Part shown: positions 1 through 8,635 of the stretch, one piece after another
Layout: each line of letters opens with the position of its first letter
Position numbering within the stretch: the stretch's first letter is position 1
From: CAILZL01 sp963791615
GTDB lineage: Bacteria > Pseudomonadota > Gammaproteobacteria > Steroidobacterales > Steroidobacteraceae
Assembly: GCA_963791615.1 (NCBI GenBank)
Contig: CAWBTE010000017.1
Span: 62,001-126,000 of the forward strand
DNA: 64,000 nucleotides
Direction of reading: 5' to 3'
Program-made: the position numbers and the translations under genes
The notes under the pieces: generated by a model
Databases searched by the model: none
Told to the model about the DNA's origin: nothing
Seen by the model: the letters and a program-made list of their open reading frames with translations, nothing else

Positions 1-81
1 GCCGCGTGGATCACCGAACACGCGTGGCTTGATAAGGATGACTTCCGGGAGTCGTGTGGGAATGAATTCCATACCGGTCAT
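1..81 (-). CDS. rfbC: dTDP-4-dehydrorhamnose 3,5-epimerase, N-terminal fragment (cut by window edge)
   Basis: Only the first 27 codons lie in the window. They read MTGMEFIPTRLPEVILIKPR followed by VFGDPRG, which is the start of RmlC/RfbC enzymes (IPDVLLIEPKVFGDxRG in relatives). The family epimerises dTDP-4-keto-6-deoxyglucose in the dTDP-rhamnose pathway. The ATG overlaps the TGA of rfbA by four bases (ATGA), so the two are probably translationally coupled. The catalytic His and Tyr would lie outside the window. Confidence 0.75.
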   Translation of the reverse strand, partial: MTGMEFIPTRLPEVILIKPRVFGDPRG

Positions 82-941
82 TCCTTGAGAATATCCAGCA
101 GGTAAGCGCCATAGCCGGACTTGCCCAACCCCGCGGCCAGTCGTTCCAGCTGCGGCGCATCAATATAGCCAGCGCGATAGGCGATCTCTTCTGGACAACA
201 CACCTTGAGGCCCTGACGACTTTCCAGCGCTTCGATGAACATGGAGGCCTGCAACAGGGATTCATGGGTGCCGGTGTCCAGCCACGCCACGCCACGGCCA
301 AATAGCTCAACGCTCAACGTACCGCGCTCCAGATAAGCTTTGTTCACATCCGTGATTTCGTATTCGCCACGCGCAGAGGGCTTGAGGCTGGCGGCAATCT
401 CCACCACATCGTTGTCGTAGAAATACAAACCGGTCACTGCATAGTTGGACTTGGGCTGTGTGGGCTTTTCTTCAATCCCCAGCGCCCTGCCTTGTGCATC
501 GAAGTGCACCACGCCATAGCGTTCGGGATCTTTCACCCGATAGGCGAATACGGTTGCGCCTGGCGTTGCCGCAGCGGTTTGCAGTTGCTCGGGCAGACCA
601 TGCCCGTAAAAAATATTGTCGCCGAGCACCAGGGCCACACGGTCATGGCCAATGAATGGACGACCGATGGTGAAGGCCTGTGCCAACCCGTCAGGGCTTG
701 GTTGTTCAGCGTATTGCAGGTTGATGCCCCATTGATGGCCATCACCCAGCAGGCGTCTATACAACGGCAGATCAAACGGCGTGGAGATCAACAGGATGTC
801 GCGAATGCCAGCCAGCATCAGCGTCGACAAGGGGTAGTACACCATCGGCTTGTCGTAAATGGGCAGCAACTGTTTGCTGACACCCAGCGTCACCGGGTGC
901 AGGCGCGTGCCGGAACCGCCGGCGAGAATAATTCCCTTCAT
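78..941 (-). CDS. rfbA: glucose-1-phosphate thymidylyltransferase
   Basis: RmlA/RfbA makes dTDP-glucose from dTTP and glucose-1-phosphate, the first step of dTDP-L-rhamnose synthesis for O-antigen and exopolysaccharide. The 287-residue length is normal for the family. The N-terminus MKGIILAGGSGTRLHPVT is the nucleotide-binding GGxGTRL loop, followed by SKQLLPIYDKPMVYYPL. VLGDNIFYGHG and the EEKP segment are typical substrate-site motifs. It runs into rfbC with an ATGA overlap, and pgi lies 40 bases upstream on the same strand, so sugar-nucleotide supply genes are grouped. No oddities seen. Confidence 0.96.
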   Translation of the reverse strand: MKGIILAGGSGTRLHPVTLGVSKQLLPIYDKPMVYYPLSTLMLAGIRDILLISTPFDLPLYRRLLGDGHQWGINLQYAEQPSPDGLAQAFTIGRPFIGHDRVALVLGDNIFYGHGLPEQLQTAAATPGATVFAYRVKDPERYGVVHFDAQGRALGIEEKPTQPKSNYAVTGLYFYDNDVVEIAASLKPSARGEYEITDVNKAYLERGTLSVELFGRGVAWLDTGTHESLLQASMFIEALESRQGLKVCCPEEIAYRAGYIDAPQLERLAAGLGKSGYGAYLLDILKE

Positions 942-981
942 GTTTTTCTCCCGTTACATGAGGCAGTTTTCAAACCCGCCT

Positions 982-2634
982 CTACTTGCGCCACTTGCTC
1001 ACATAGCCTAACAAGCCCTGCACAGCAGGCGCCACATTCGTAGCCGTCTCTGGTTTTTCTACTGACGGCACCAGTGCATCGGCCATCTTCTTGCCCAGCT
1101 CCACGCCCCATTGATCAAAGGCATTGATGCCCCAGATCACGCTTTCCACAAACACCTTGTGCTCATACAGGGCAATCAGTTTGCCCAGCGTCTTCGGACC
1201 CAGACGCGGGAACAGCAACAAGGATGAGGGACGGTTACCGGGATGAATCTTGTGCGCCGCCAGCCGTGATATGGCTGCATCGTCCAGTCCGCGCGCCTGT
1301 AATTCAGCCCGAACATCATTCATATCATGCCCCAGCGCAAAGGCCTGCGCCTGGGCGAAACAATTGGCCAGCGCCAGGTTCTGCTGGCCCTGATAGTCAC
1401 TGGAAGCATTGACCGGCGCAATAAAATCCAGCGCCACGCGCGCCGTGCCCTGATGCAGCAACTGGAAAAACGAGTGCTGGGCATTCGATCCCGGTTCACC
1501 CCACACCACTGCACCGGTATCGCATTCAACCGGCAGACCTTCATGCGTAACCCGCTTGCCATTGCTTTCCATATCCAGCTGCTGCAGATATGCCGCGAAG
1601 CGATGCAGTCGCTGGTCGTAAGGCAGCACCGCATGTGAATCCAGACCCAGGAAATTGCGATTCCACACACCCAGCAAACCCATCAGCACGGGATAGTTGT
1701 TTTCAAACGGTGCAGTCTGAAAATGCTCGTCCATGATGCGACCGCCTTCCAGCATCAATTCAAAATTATCCATACCGATGGCCAGCGCGATCGACAGCCC
1801 CACCGCTGACCATAATGAATAACGGCCGCCCACCCAGTCCCACATCGTGAACCGGTTTTGCGGCGCGATCAGGAAGGCATCCAGCGCCTTGGCATTGGTG
1901 GACACCGCAGCAAAGTGTCGCGACACACCGCCCGCGCCCAGCCGATCCACAATCCACTGCCGGGCAATTTTTGCATTACTCAGTGTTTCCAGCGTGGTGA
2001 AGGTCTTGGAACACACCACGAACAGGGTACGTTCGGCGTCGAGTTTTTCCAGCACATCATCCAGCTGTGAACCGTCAATGTTCGACACGCAGTGCAACCT
2101 GATATTGCGATGCCGATAACGCGCCAGTGCTTCGGTGGCCATGACGATACCGAGATCCGAACCACCGATACCAATGTTCACCACATCGGTGAACTGCTTG
2201 CCGGAAAAACCCTGCACGCGTCCGGCATGTACGCCTTCCACGAAATTACGCATGCGCTCCAGATTGGCGCGCACTTCCGGCATGACATCCTGACCATTCA
2301 CCTGAATGCTGCGGTCATGTGAGTTAGGTGATGCGGCGCGCAACGCGGTATGCAGCACCGCCCGCTGCTCGGTGGTATTGATGATCTCGCCGTTGAACAT
2401 GGCAGCGATGTGTTCACGCAGGCCACGCGCTTCGGCCAGTTTGATCAGGCCATGCAGAATCGGCTGGGTAACGCGCTGCCTGGAGAAATCGAACAGCATA
2501 TCCATCTCGCAACGCGAGAACTCGGTAAAGCGCTGCGGGTTTGCGTTAAACAGATCACGCAGATGGCGTGTTCCATCCGTGAGCAGCAGAGCATTCAGTG
2601 CTTGCCACTCGGGTGTTTGCAATAGCGATGTCAT
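982..2634 (-). CDS. pgi: glucose-6-phosphate isomerase
   Basis: Cytoplasmic enzyme interconverting glucose-6-phosphate and fructose-6-phosphate. The 550 residues match the usual bacterial length (E. coli about 549). Visible hallmarks: IGIGGSDLGIVMATEAL near residue 155, the SKTFTTLET phosphate-binding stretch, WVGGRYSLWSAVGLSIAL (PGI signature) and GINAFDQWGVELGK near the C-terminus. It starts two bases after the folA stop, so it is probably cotranscribed with folA and the SET-domain gene. Confidence 0.97.
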   Translation of the reverse strand: MTSLLQTPEWQALNALLLTDGTRHLRDLFNANPQRFTEFSRCEMDMLFDFSRQRVTQPILHGLIKLAEARGLREHIAAMFNGEIINTTEQRAVLHTALRAASPNSHDRSIQVNGQDVMPEVRANLERMRNFVEGVHAGRVQGFSGKQFTDVVNIGIGGSDLGIVMATEALARYRHRNIRLHCVSNIDGSQLDDVLEKLDAERTLFVVCSKTFTTLETLSNAKIARQWIVDRLGAGGVSRHFAAVSTNAKALDAFLIAPQNRFTMWDWVGGRYSLWSAVGLSIALAIGMDNFELMLEGGRIMDEHFQTAPFENNYPVLMGLLGVWNRNFLGLDSHAVLPYDQRLHRFAAYLQQLDMESNGKRVTHEGLPVECDTGAVVWGEPGSNAQHSFFQLLHQGTARVALDFIAPVNASSDYQGQQNLALANCFAQAQAFALGHDMNDVRAELQARGLDDAAISRLAAHKIHPGNRPSSLLLFPRLGPKTLGKLIALYEHKVFVESVIWGINAFDQWGVELGKKMADALVPSVEKPETATNVAPAVQGLLGYVSKWRK

Positions 2635-2636
2635 GG

Positions 2637-3125
2637 TTAGCCCCTGCGCTCCAGAACAATAAAACTATAGGCATGAACATGGCGGTCATCAGCAGGATAG
2701 TCCTCACGCGCGACTTCGCGCCAGTCGGTAACGTTCAGTGCGGGAAACACGGCATCACCCTCTACCGCAGCATGCACACGCGTCAGGTAGATACGCTGTG
2801 CCTGCGGCAATGATTGCCGGTAAATTTCCGCGCCGCCGATCACCATGATTTCTGGCGCAGCGCCGGCAGCCAGCAGCGCAGCCGGCACGGAGTCCACCAC
2901 CGTGCAACCCGGCAATTCGAGGTTTGCCTGCCGGGTAATCACGATACTGGCGCGGCCCGGCAACGGCTTGCCAATGGAATCAAAGGTCTTGCGCCCCATG
3001 ATCATGGGCTTGCCCAGTGTCAGCGACTTGAACCGCTGCAAATCGCCCGGCAAACGCCAGGGCAAACCATTGCGCTGACCGATGACGCCGTTGTCAGCCA
3101 CGGCCACGATCAGCGACAACGTCAC
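2637..3125 (-). CDS. folA: dihydrofolate reductase
   Basis: Reduces dihydrofolate to tetrahydrofolate with NADPH, regenerating the cofactor consumed by ThyA, which is encoded just upstream. 162 residues, the usual chromosomal DHFR size. Motifs: SLIVAVADNGVIGQRNGLPW at the N-terminus with the Met20-loop-like region, PMIMGRKTFDSIGKPLPGR (NADPH binding) and VIGGAEIYRQSLP. Its ATG overlaps the stop of the SET-domain gene by four bases (ATGA), suggesting coupled translation. Confidence 0.96.
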   Translation of the reverse strand: MTLSLIVAVADNGVIGQRNGLPWRLPGDLQRFKSLTLGKPMIMGRKTFDSIGKPLPGRASIVITRQANLELPGCTVVDSVPAALLAAGAAPEIMVIGGAEIYRQSLPQAQRIYLTRVHAAVEGDAVFPALNVTDWREVAREDYPADDRHVHAYSFIVLERRG

Positions 3126-3814
3126 TTGCGGCTCCGCTTGCTGCTGGCCTTTTTCTGCGCTGCTTTTTTCGGAGTTAGTTTCGACTTCGTCTTGGCTGGC
3201 TTTTTGCTGCTGGACTTTTTGGCCACTGCTTCGGCACGCGCCGTGGCGCGCTTGCGCTTGGCGCGATCCAGCGCACGCTGTGCCTCCATCGATAACTTGT
3301 CGAGCATGGTGCCGCGACAGGTACGTGTACCGCAGCGGCAGTTGTACAGCGCCAGATCTTCCGCTGTGTCGTCATCACTCCAGGTCAGCTGGTAGTCATA
3401 ACCCAGCTCCTCACCCGGTTTGATGTCACGCACCGCCTCGATGAAGATGCGCTGATTTTCCGTCACGGTCTCGCAATTCGGCTCACAGCGATGATTGATA
3501 TAGCGCGCATCGTTGCCGTGATGCGAACCGTCAATCACGGTCTTGTGGTTAACCACAAACAGGAAAGTATGGCCATCCACGTTTTCCTTGCGCCAGAAGC
3601 GGCGATCGGCTTCCGAATGCGTGATGCGTTCGCCCACATACTCCATGATGCGCGCGCCCTTCCTGACGAGCTGCACGGCATACACGCCGCGTCCATGAAT
3701 GGGCGAGTTACGCACTTCCACCAGCTCTGAACGAGTCAGATCCGGTTCTGATTTACGGACATTGTGGCGTTTGGAAACAGATGATTTCTGGTTACGTTTT
3801 TTCTTGCTGGGCAT
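3122..3814 (-). CDS. SET-domain protein-lysine methyltransferase-like protein
   Basis: 230 residues. A Lys/Arg-rich N-terminus (about residues 1-25) is followed by a full SET domain: NSPIHGRGVYA, YINHRCEPNCET (the NHxCxPN pseudoknot motif), ELGYDYQLTW, and a post-SET zinc cysteine cluster CRCGTRTCRG. The C-terminal 60 residues are a Lys/Ala/Ser-rich basic tail. SET enzymes transfer methyl from SAM to protein lysines; the substrate here is unknown, and the basic tails suggest nucleic-acid or ribosome proximity (inference). It sits between thyA and folA in one operon, with a four-base overlap with folA. Confidence 0.88.
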   Translation of the reverse strand: MPSKKKRNQKSSVSKRHNVRKSEPDLTRSELVEVRNSPIHGRGVYAVQLVRKGARIMEYVGERITHSEADRRFWRKENVDGHTFLFVVNHKTVIDGSHHGNDARYINHRCEPNCETVTENQRIFIEAVRDIKPGEELGYDYQLTWSDDDTAEDLALYNCRCGTRTCRGTMLDKLSMEAQRALDRAKRKRATARAEAVAKKSSSKKPAKTKSKLTPKKAAQKKASSKRSRK

Positions 3815-3833
3815 GGTTGAACATCAAAGTGGA

Positions 3834-4628
3834 TTAAACAGCCACGACCGCCTTGATATGCGGGTGCGGGTCATAGCCAGTGATCTCGAAATCTTCAAAC
3901 TGGTATTCGAATATGGAAGCAGGCCGACGCTTGATGGCCAGCGCCGGCAAGGCGCGCGGCGCGCGCGCCAATTGCAGGTCAGCCTGTTCCAGATGATTGA
4001 GGTAGAGATGACAGTCGCCACCCGTCCAGATGAACTCGCCGACCTGAAGGTCGCATTGCTGCGCAAACAAATGCGTCAGCAGCGCATACGAGGCAATGTT
4101 GAACGGCACGCCCAGAAAGATATCGGCGCTGCGCTGGTACAGCTGGCAGGACAGCTTGCCGTCGCCCACCCAGAACTGGAATAACGCATGACAGGGTGTC
4201 AGCGCCATCTGCTCCAGCTCGCCTACATTCCATGCATTGACAATGATGCGCCGTGAATCCGGGTTGCGGCGAATCAGATCAACGGTGCGGCTGATCTGAT
4301 CGATGTAGCCGCCATCGGGTGTCGGCCAGGTGCGCCACTGACGACCATATACCGGCCCCAGCTCGCCCTGCTCATTGGCCCACTCGTCCCAGATGGAAAC
4401 GTTGTTGTCCTTGAGATACTGGATATTGGTATCGCCACGCAGGAACCACAGCAACTCATAGGCAATGGAACGCAGATGCAGCTTCTTGGTGGTGAGCAAC
4501 GGAAAGCCATCGGCCAGATTGAAACGCATCTGATGGCCAAATACCGAACGCGTACCGGTACCGGTGCGATCGGTTTTCTCCAGTCCGTGGTCGCGCACCA
4601 GACGCATGAGGTCGAGGTATGGCTTCAC
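3834..4628 (-). CDS. thyA: thymidylate synthase
   Basis: Converts dUMP to dTMP using methylenetetrahydrofolate. A GTG start at 4628 gives VKPYLDLMRLVRDHGLEKTD and 264 residues, the same length as E. coli ThyA. This GTG overlaps the TGA of lgt (GTGA), the tight lgt-thyA coupling seen in other gammaproteobacteria. The catalytic Cys lies in LTPCHALFQFWV, with RRIIVNAWN before it and DCHLYLNHLEQ near the C-terminus. The open frame continues upstream to about 5021, but that part is the lgt region read out of frame. Confidence 0.96.
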   Translation of the reverse strand: MKPYLDLMRLVRDHGLEKTDRTGTGTRSVFGHQMRFNLADGFPLLTTKKLHLRSIAYELLWFLRGDTNIQYLKDNNVSIWDEWANEQGELGPVYGRQWRTWPTPDGGYIDQISRTVDLIRRNPDSRRIIVNAWNVGELEQMALTPCHALFQFWVGDGKLSCQLYQRSADIFLGVPFNIASYALLTHLFAQQCDLQVGEFIWTGGDCHLYLNHLEQADLQLARAPRALPALAIKRRPASIFEYQFEDFEITGYDPHPHIKAVVAV

Positions 4629-5439
4629 CGTCTGGCCACCACGCCACTGCTCAAATAATTGCCGCTGGGGCGATTCAGGCGATACGCACGTATCAGGAAG
4701 TACAACCCACCGATGATCATCGGCAGACACAGCAACTGGCCGGTGGTGACCCAGTCGAACAGCAGGTAGCCGCGATTGGCGTCGGGCACACGCACAAACT
4801 CCACGCAAAGCGGAACACGCCATAACACAGTAGCCAGAGGCTGGTGGGCGCCAGCTGCGGACGCGGCTTGCGGGTGAATACCCAGACGATGATGAACAGC
4901 GCCACACCTTCGAGCAAGGCTTCATAAAGCTGCGAAGGATGCAATGACACACCGTTGACCACAAAGGCCCAGGGCACGTCGGTGGGCTTGCCCCACAACT
5001 CGCCGTTGATGAAGTTGCCAATGCGGCCGGTCAACAATCCCAGTGCGGGCAACGGCGCTGCGAAGTCCAACGCATCGGCCATGGAACGACCACGACGTTT
5101 GGCGAACAGCGCCACAGCCAGCATGCCACCGATAATTCCGCCATGGAACGACATGCCGCCTTCCCAGATACGCAGGGCTCTGAGGGGGTTGGCAACGGCC
5201 TCCTCCATTCCATAGAACAGCACCCAACCCAGGCGACCACCCAGAATCAACCCCATCGCGGCGAAGAACACCATGTCATCCACATCGATCAGCTTCCAGG
5301 TCGAGCCGGGCTGCGCCGCACGACGCCGCGCCAGATACCAGCCACCAAAGATGCCGATGACATACATCAACCCGTACCAGCGAACGGCAAACGGGCCAAT
5401 GGAAAAAATGATCGGGCTGAATTCAGGATAGGTGAGCAT
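4625..5439 (-). CDS. lgt: prolipoprotein diacylglyceryl transferase (frameshifted near 4804)
   Basis: Inner-membrane enzyme adding diacylglycerol to the lipobox Cys of prolipoproteins. Visible: PEFSPIIFSIGPFAVRWYGL at the N-terminus, the Lgt signature GRIGNFINGELWGKP and LHPSQLYEALLEG. The frame is good to YGVFRFA. Conserved sequence then resumes in another frame as EFVRVPDANRGYLLFDWVTT and ends at 4625. One missing C on the + strand near 4804 explains it (GCGGTG read as GCGTG); restored, the protein is 271 residues. Because lgt is essential, a sequencing indel is more likely than a real break. Confidence 0.93.
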
Positions 5440-5471
5440 TAGCAGATGATATTAGCAGCTCGCGCCGAATC

Positions 5472-5538
5472 GTAGGGGCAGCTCGCGAGCTGCCCTTCTC
5501 GTTATCAAGTCGGAGGGCGGTTCGCGAACCGCCCCTAC
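5472..5538. repeat. inverted pair of GTAG-type REP elements
   Basis: Two palindromic units face each other: GTAGGGGCAGCTCGCGAGC followed by TGCCC at 5472-5495, and GGGCGGTTCGCGAACC followed by GCCCCTAC ending at 5538. The terminal GTAG/CTAC and self-complementary stem match the GTAG class of REP sequences. The right unit's CTAC contains the TAG stop codon of rlmI. Confidence 0.8.
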
Positions 5539-6731
5539 TCGCTTACCACGCGTGCAGTAAACGCCTTCAGATAACGCGTTTCTTCAATGCCGGGATGGAT
5601 GGGATGATCCGGCGCCTGCCCGCCGACTTCGATGATCTGCGCATGTTTGTTCAAGTGCCGTGCCGCACGCTGGATGGCGTCGATCAGCACATCGCCATGC
5701 AGATGGTACGAGCATGAGCACGACACCAGCAGGCCATCCCGCTCCACCAGTTGCATGGCGAGTTGATTCAGCCGCTTGTAAGCCGCCTCGCCCTTGGGAA
5801 GGTCTTTCTTACGCTTGATGAAGGCGGGGGGATCGATGATCACCACATCAAACTTGCGCTTTTCGGCATGTATTTTTTCCAGCACATCAAAGGCATCACC
5901 CTTGATGGTTTCGACCTTAAGGTCATTGGCCTGAGCACTTTGCTGGAGATATTCCAGGGCTTTGGCCGATGAATCCACACAGGTCACTTCCGCCGCACCC
6001 GCTTTGGCGGCGGTCAGCCCCCAGGCGCCGAGATAGCTGAACACGTCCAGCACCTTGGCGCCCTTGACGTATTTGAGCAAAGCCTGGCGATTACAGGCCT
6101 GATCGTAGAACCAGCCGGTCTTCTGCCCTTCCAGCACCGGGACATTGAAGTTCACGCCGCTTTCAGTGAGCGACAGGACTTCCGGCACCTCGCCGAACGC
6201 GGTTTCCACATACGGCTCCAGCCCTTCCAGTTCACGCGCGCCGCTATCGTTTTTCCATAGCATGGCTTTGGGTTTGAGCACCTGCTTCACGGCCGCGACG
6301 ATATGCTCCTTCATCGCTTCCATGCCCGCCGTGCCAATCTGGCCAACAACGACATCGCCAAACCGATCCAGCACCAGACCGGGCAACTGATCCGACTCGC
6401 CATATACCAGCCGATAGAAGGGTTGCGCATACACACGTTCACGCAGCGACAGCGCCACTTGCAGACGATGTACGAACAGACCCTTGTCGCCGGGCGGATG
6501 CTGCATGTCACGACCCAGAATGCGCGCGCAAATCAGCGCTCGCGGATTCACGTAGGCATAACCCATGAACTTGTCACGCGAGGACATGACCTGGCACAGA
6601 TCGCCGGGCTTGAAGCTGGTCAGCGGGGTTTCTGCCGTATCCACTTCGTTGGAAAACACCCACTGGTGCCCGGCGGACAGACGACGGTCTTCGTTGCGTT
6701 TCAGGCGCAGGATGGGGAATTCGGCTGGCAT
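5535..6731 (-). CDS. rlmI: 23S rRNA (cytosine-C5) methyltransferase, RlmI family
   Basis: SAM-dependent methyltransferase of the RlmI/YccW family, which methylates C1962 of 23S rRNA in E. coli. An N-terminal PUA-like region (LKRNEDRRLSAGHQWVFSNE, NPRALICARILGRD) precedes the Rossmann domain: KVLDVFSYLGAWGLTAAKAG binds SAM and IIDPPAFIKRKKD is motif IV; the catalytic Cys is in SCSCSYH. The ATG at 6731 (MPAEFPILRL) is chosen over an in-frame TTG at 6746 because GGAAGA sits at the right distance. This gives 398 residues. Its TAG stop lies inside a REP element. Confidence 0.93.
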   Translation of the reverse strand: MPAEFPILRLKRNEDRRLSAGHQWVFSNEVDTAETPLTSFKPGDLCQVMSSRDKFMGYAYVNPRALICARILGRDMQHPPGDKGLFVHRLQVALSLRERVYAQPFYRLVYGESDQLPGLVLDRFGDVVVGQIGTAGMEAMKEHIVAAVKQVLKPKAMLWKNDSGARELEGLEPYVETAFGEVPEVLSLTESGVNFNVPVLEGQKTGWFYDQACNRQALLKYVKGAKVLDVFSYLGAWGLTAAKAGAAEVTCVDSSAKALEYLQQSAQANDLKVETIKGDAFDVLEKIHAEKRKFDVVIIDPPAFIKRKKDLPKGEAAYKRLNQLAMQLVERDGLLVSCSCSYHLHGDVLIDAIQRAARHLNKHAQIIEVGGQAPDHPIHPGIEETRYLKAFTARVVSE

Positions 6732-6777
6732 GGCTATGTCTTCCAAGGCAAGAGAACCTGCAACAGATTCTCTGTGT

Positions 6778-6840
6778 GTAGGGGGCGTTCGCGAACGCCC
6801 CGCTGAAAAACGAAGAGGGCCGTTCGCGAACGGCCCCTAC
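6778..6840. repeat. inverted pair of GTAG-type REP elements
   Basis: GTAGGGGGCGTTCGCGAACG with CCCC at 6778-6801 faces AGGGCCGTTCGCGAACGG with CCCCTAC ending at 6840. Each can fold into a GC-rich hairpin and together they form a larger one. They lie between the start of rlmI and the stop of efp, where a transcription or mRNA-stability boundary would be expected. Confidence 0.8.
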
Positions 6841-6884
6841 GTCATCTGAAAGCAGGGTGCACAACACCCTGCATGTACATCCAC

Positions 6885-7454
6885 TCAACCCTTGCCGCGC
6901 GCCAGATATTCACCGGTGCGGGTATCGACCCTCACCACTTCACCTTCGGCGATGAACAGGGGCACGCGCACCATCGCGCCGGTTTCCAGCTTGGCGGGCT
7001 TGGAGCCACCCGTAGCAGTATCGCCACGCATGCCGGGATCGGTCTCGACAATCTTCAATTCCACATGGGCAGGCGGGGTCACGGACAAGGGCTGACCGTT
7101 CCACAGCATCACCGTGCAATTCATGCCGTCCTTGATCCACTGCGGCGTATCGCCCATGGCTTCCTTACCAGCGGTGTGCTGCTCAAAGTCCTCGGGCACC
7201 ATGAAGGTCCAGAACTCGCCATCGCTGTACAGATACTGCATTTCGGTTTCGACTACGTCGGCGCTGTCAACGCTATCCCCCGACTTGAAGGTGCGCTCGA
7301 CGGTGCGACCGGTTTTCAGGTTACGCACCTTGACGCGGTTAAAGGCCTGGCCTTTGCCGGGCTTGACCATCTCGTTTTCAACAATCGTGTAGGGATCGTT
7401 GTCCAGGATGATCTTGAGTCCGGATTTGAATTCGTTTGTGCTGTAGCTGGCCAT
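6885..7454 (-). CDS. efp: translation elongation factor P
   Basis: EF-P rescues ribosomes stalled at polyproline. 189 residues, standard length. The acceptor loop KPGKGQAF places Lys34 where gammaproteobacterial EF-P is beta-lysylated by EpmA after EpmB makes beta-lysine. The three beta-barrel domains end with VDTRTGEYLARGKG. epmB is divergently encoded 75 bases away, so a shared promoter region serves EF-P and part of its modification pathway. epmA is not in this window. Confidence 0.97.
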   Translation of the reverse strand: MASYSTNEFKSGLKIILDNDPYTIVENEMVKPGKGQAFNRVKVRNLKTGRTVERTFKSGDSVDSADVVETEMQYLYSDGEFWTFMVPEDFEQHTAGKEAMGDTPQWIKDGMNCTVMLWNGQPLSVTPPAHVELKIVETDPGMRGDTATGGSKPAKLETGAMVRVPLFIAEGEVVRVDTRTGEYLARGKG

Positions 7455-7528
7455 GTCGGCACCTGAGTCTTGAGGAAGGGGCGAAAAACCCCGGGAACGG
7501 CCCGGGCGATCTGGTAAAAAGGCCGGCG

Positions 7529-8569
7529 ATGATAGCCGCTAGCCCCCAATCAGACCAGCACAACCCGGCCATGCCCGCCGTCGCCACGTTGCCGCACTGG
7601 CAGCAGGCGCTGGCCAGCGCCATCACCGACCCGGCCGAGCTGCTGCAAATACTGCAACTGGACCCGGCGTTACTGTCGGCAGCGCGCCAGGCAGCCCGGC
7701 TGTTTCCGCTGCGCGTGCCACGCGGCTTTGTAGCCCGCATGCAGCGTGGCAATCCAGCCGACCCGCTGCTGCAACAGGTGCTGCCACTGGCAGCGGAATT
7801 GACTGAATCCCCGGAATTCAGCGTTGATCCGGTCGGTGACATGGCCAGCCGCATCGCCCCCGGCGTGCTGCACAAGTACCCGGGGCGGGCGCTGCTGATT
7901 GCCACCGGCGCCTGTGGCGTGCATTGCCGCTACTGCTTCCGGCGGCACTTCCCCTATGGCGAAGAACTGGCCAGCAGCGGGCATTGGCAAGCCGCGATTC
8001 AAGCCATCCAGACGGACGCCAGCATTGAAGAACTCATTCTCAGCGGCGGCGACCCGCTCAGCCTTAATGATCGCCGTCTGCGCGAACTGACCGGGCAACT
8101 GAGCGGGATTCCGCACCTCAAGCGCCTGCGTATCCACACCCGCCAGCCGATTGTCCTGCCGGAACGGGTCGATGCCGGCCTGCAAAGCTGGCTGCGCAGC
8201 ATTCCCCTGCAGAAGGTGATGGTGCTGCATGTCAACCATGCGCAGGAGATCAATGCCGAGGTCGCCGCCGCCTGTCGGGCGCTGCGCGACTGCGAGGTCA
8301 CGCTGTTCAACCAGTCAGTGCTGCTCAAGGGCGTCAATGACACGGTTCACGCTCTGACTGAACTCAGTGAATCCCTGTTTGCAGCGGGCATCACCCCTTA
8401 CTACCTGCACCTGCTGGATCGGGTGCAGGGCGCAGCGCACTTTGAAGTCACAGACCTGCAAGCGCAGGCGTTGATGCAGGCCTTGCTGGCCCGCCTGCCC
8501 GGCTACCTGGTGCCGAAACTGGTACGCGAACTGCCGGGTCGCGCATCCAAGACGCCCGTCCCATTTTGA
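7529..8569 (+). CDS. epmB: EF-P (R)-beta-lysylation protein EpmB, lysine 2,3-aminomutase-like radical SAM enzyme
   Basis: Radical SAM/PLP enzyme converting lysine to (R)-beta-lysine for EF-P modification. The 4Fe-4S motif is CGVHCRYCFRRHFPY (CxxxCxxC). SGGDPLSL follows, and VPKLVREL with a nearby Lys is the expected PLP region. Starting at 7529 (MIAASPQSDQ) gives 346 residues, close to E. coli EpmB (342). The open frame extends upstream to 7436 but would overlap efp. Free-standing lysine aminomutases are longer and EF-P is next door, which supports EpmB. Confidence 0.94.
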   Translation: MIAASPQSDQHNPAMPAVATLPHWQQALASAITDPAELLQILQLDPALLSAARQAARLFPLRVPRGFVARMQRGNPADPLLQQVLPLAAELTESPEFSVDPVGDMASRIAPGVLHKYPGRALLIATGACGVHCRYCFRRHFPYGEELASSGHWQAAIQAIQTDASIEELILSGGDPLSLNDRRLRELTGQLSGIPHLKRLRIHTRQPIVLPERVDAGLQSWLRSIPLQKVMVLHVNHAQEINAEVAAACRALRDCEVTLFNQSVLLKGVNDTVHALTELSESLFAAGITPYYLHLLDRVQGAAHFEVTDLQAQALMQALLARLPGYLVPKLVRELPGRASKTPVPF

Positions 8570-8635
8570 GAAAAACCCAGCTGCTAGTATCGGATGCAAT
8601 AGAGCCCGCCCAATTGCCCCAAGGCACGGGTTCAC

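Noticed and set aside
5472..6840. Repeated palindromes considered as a CRISPR array
   Set aside because: Repeats occur in inverted pairs scattered across gaps, with no regular spacers and no cas genes.
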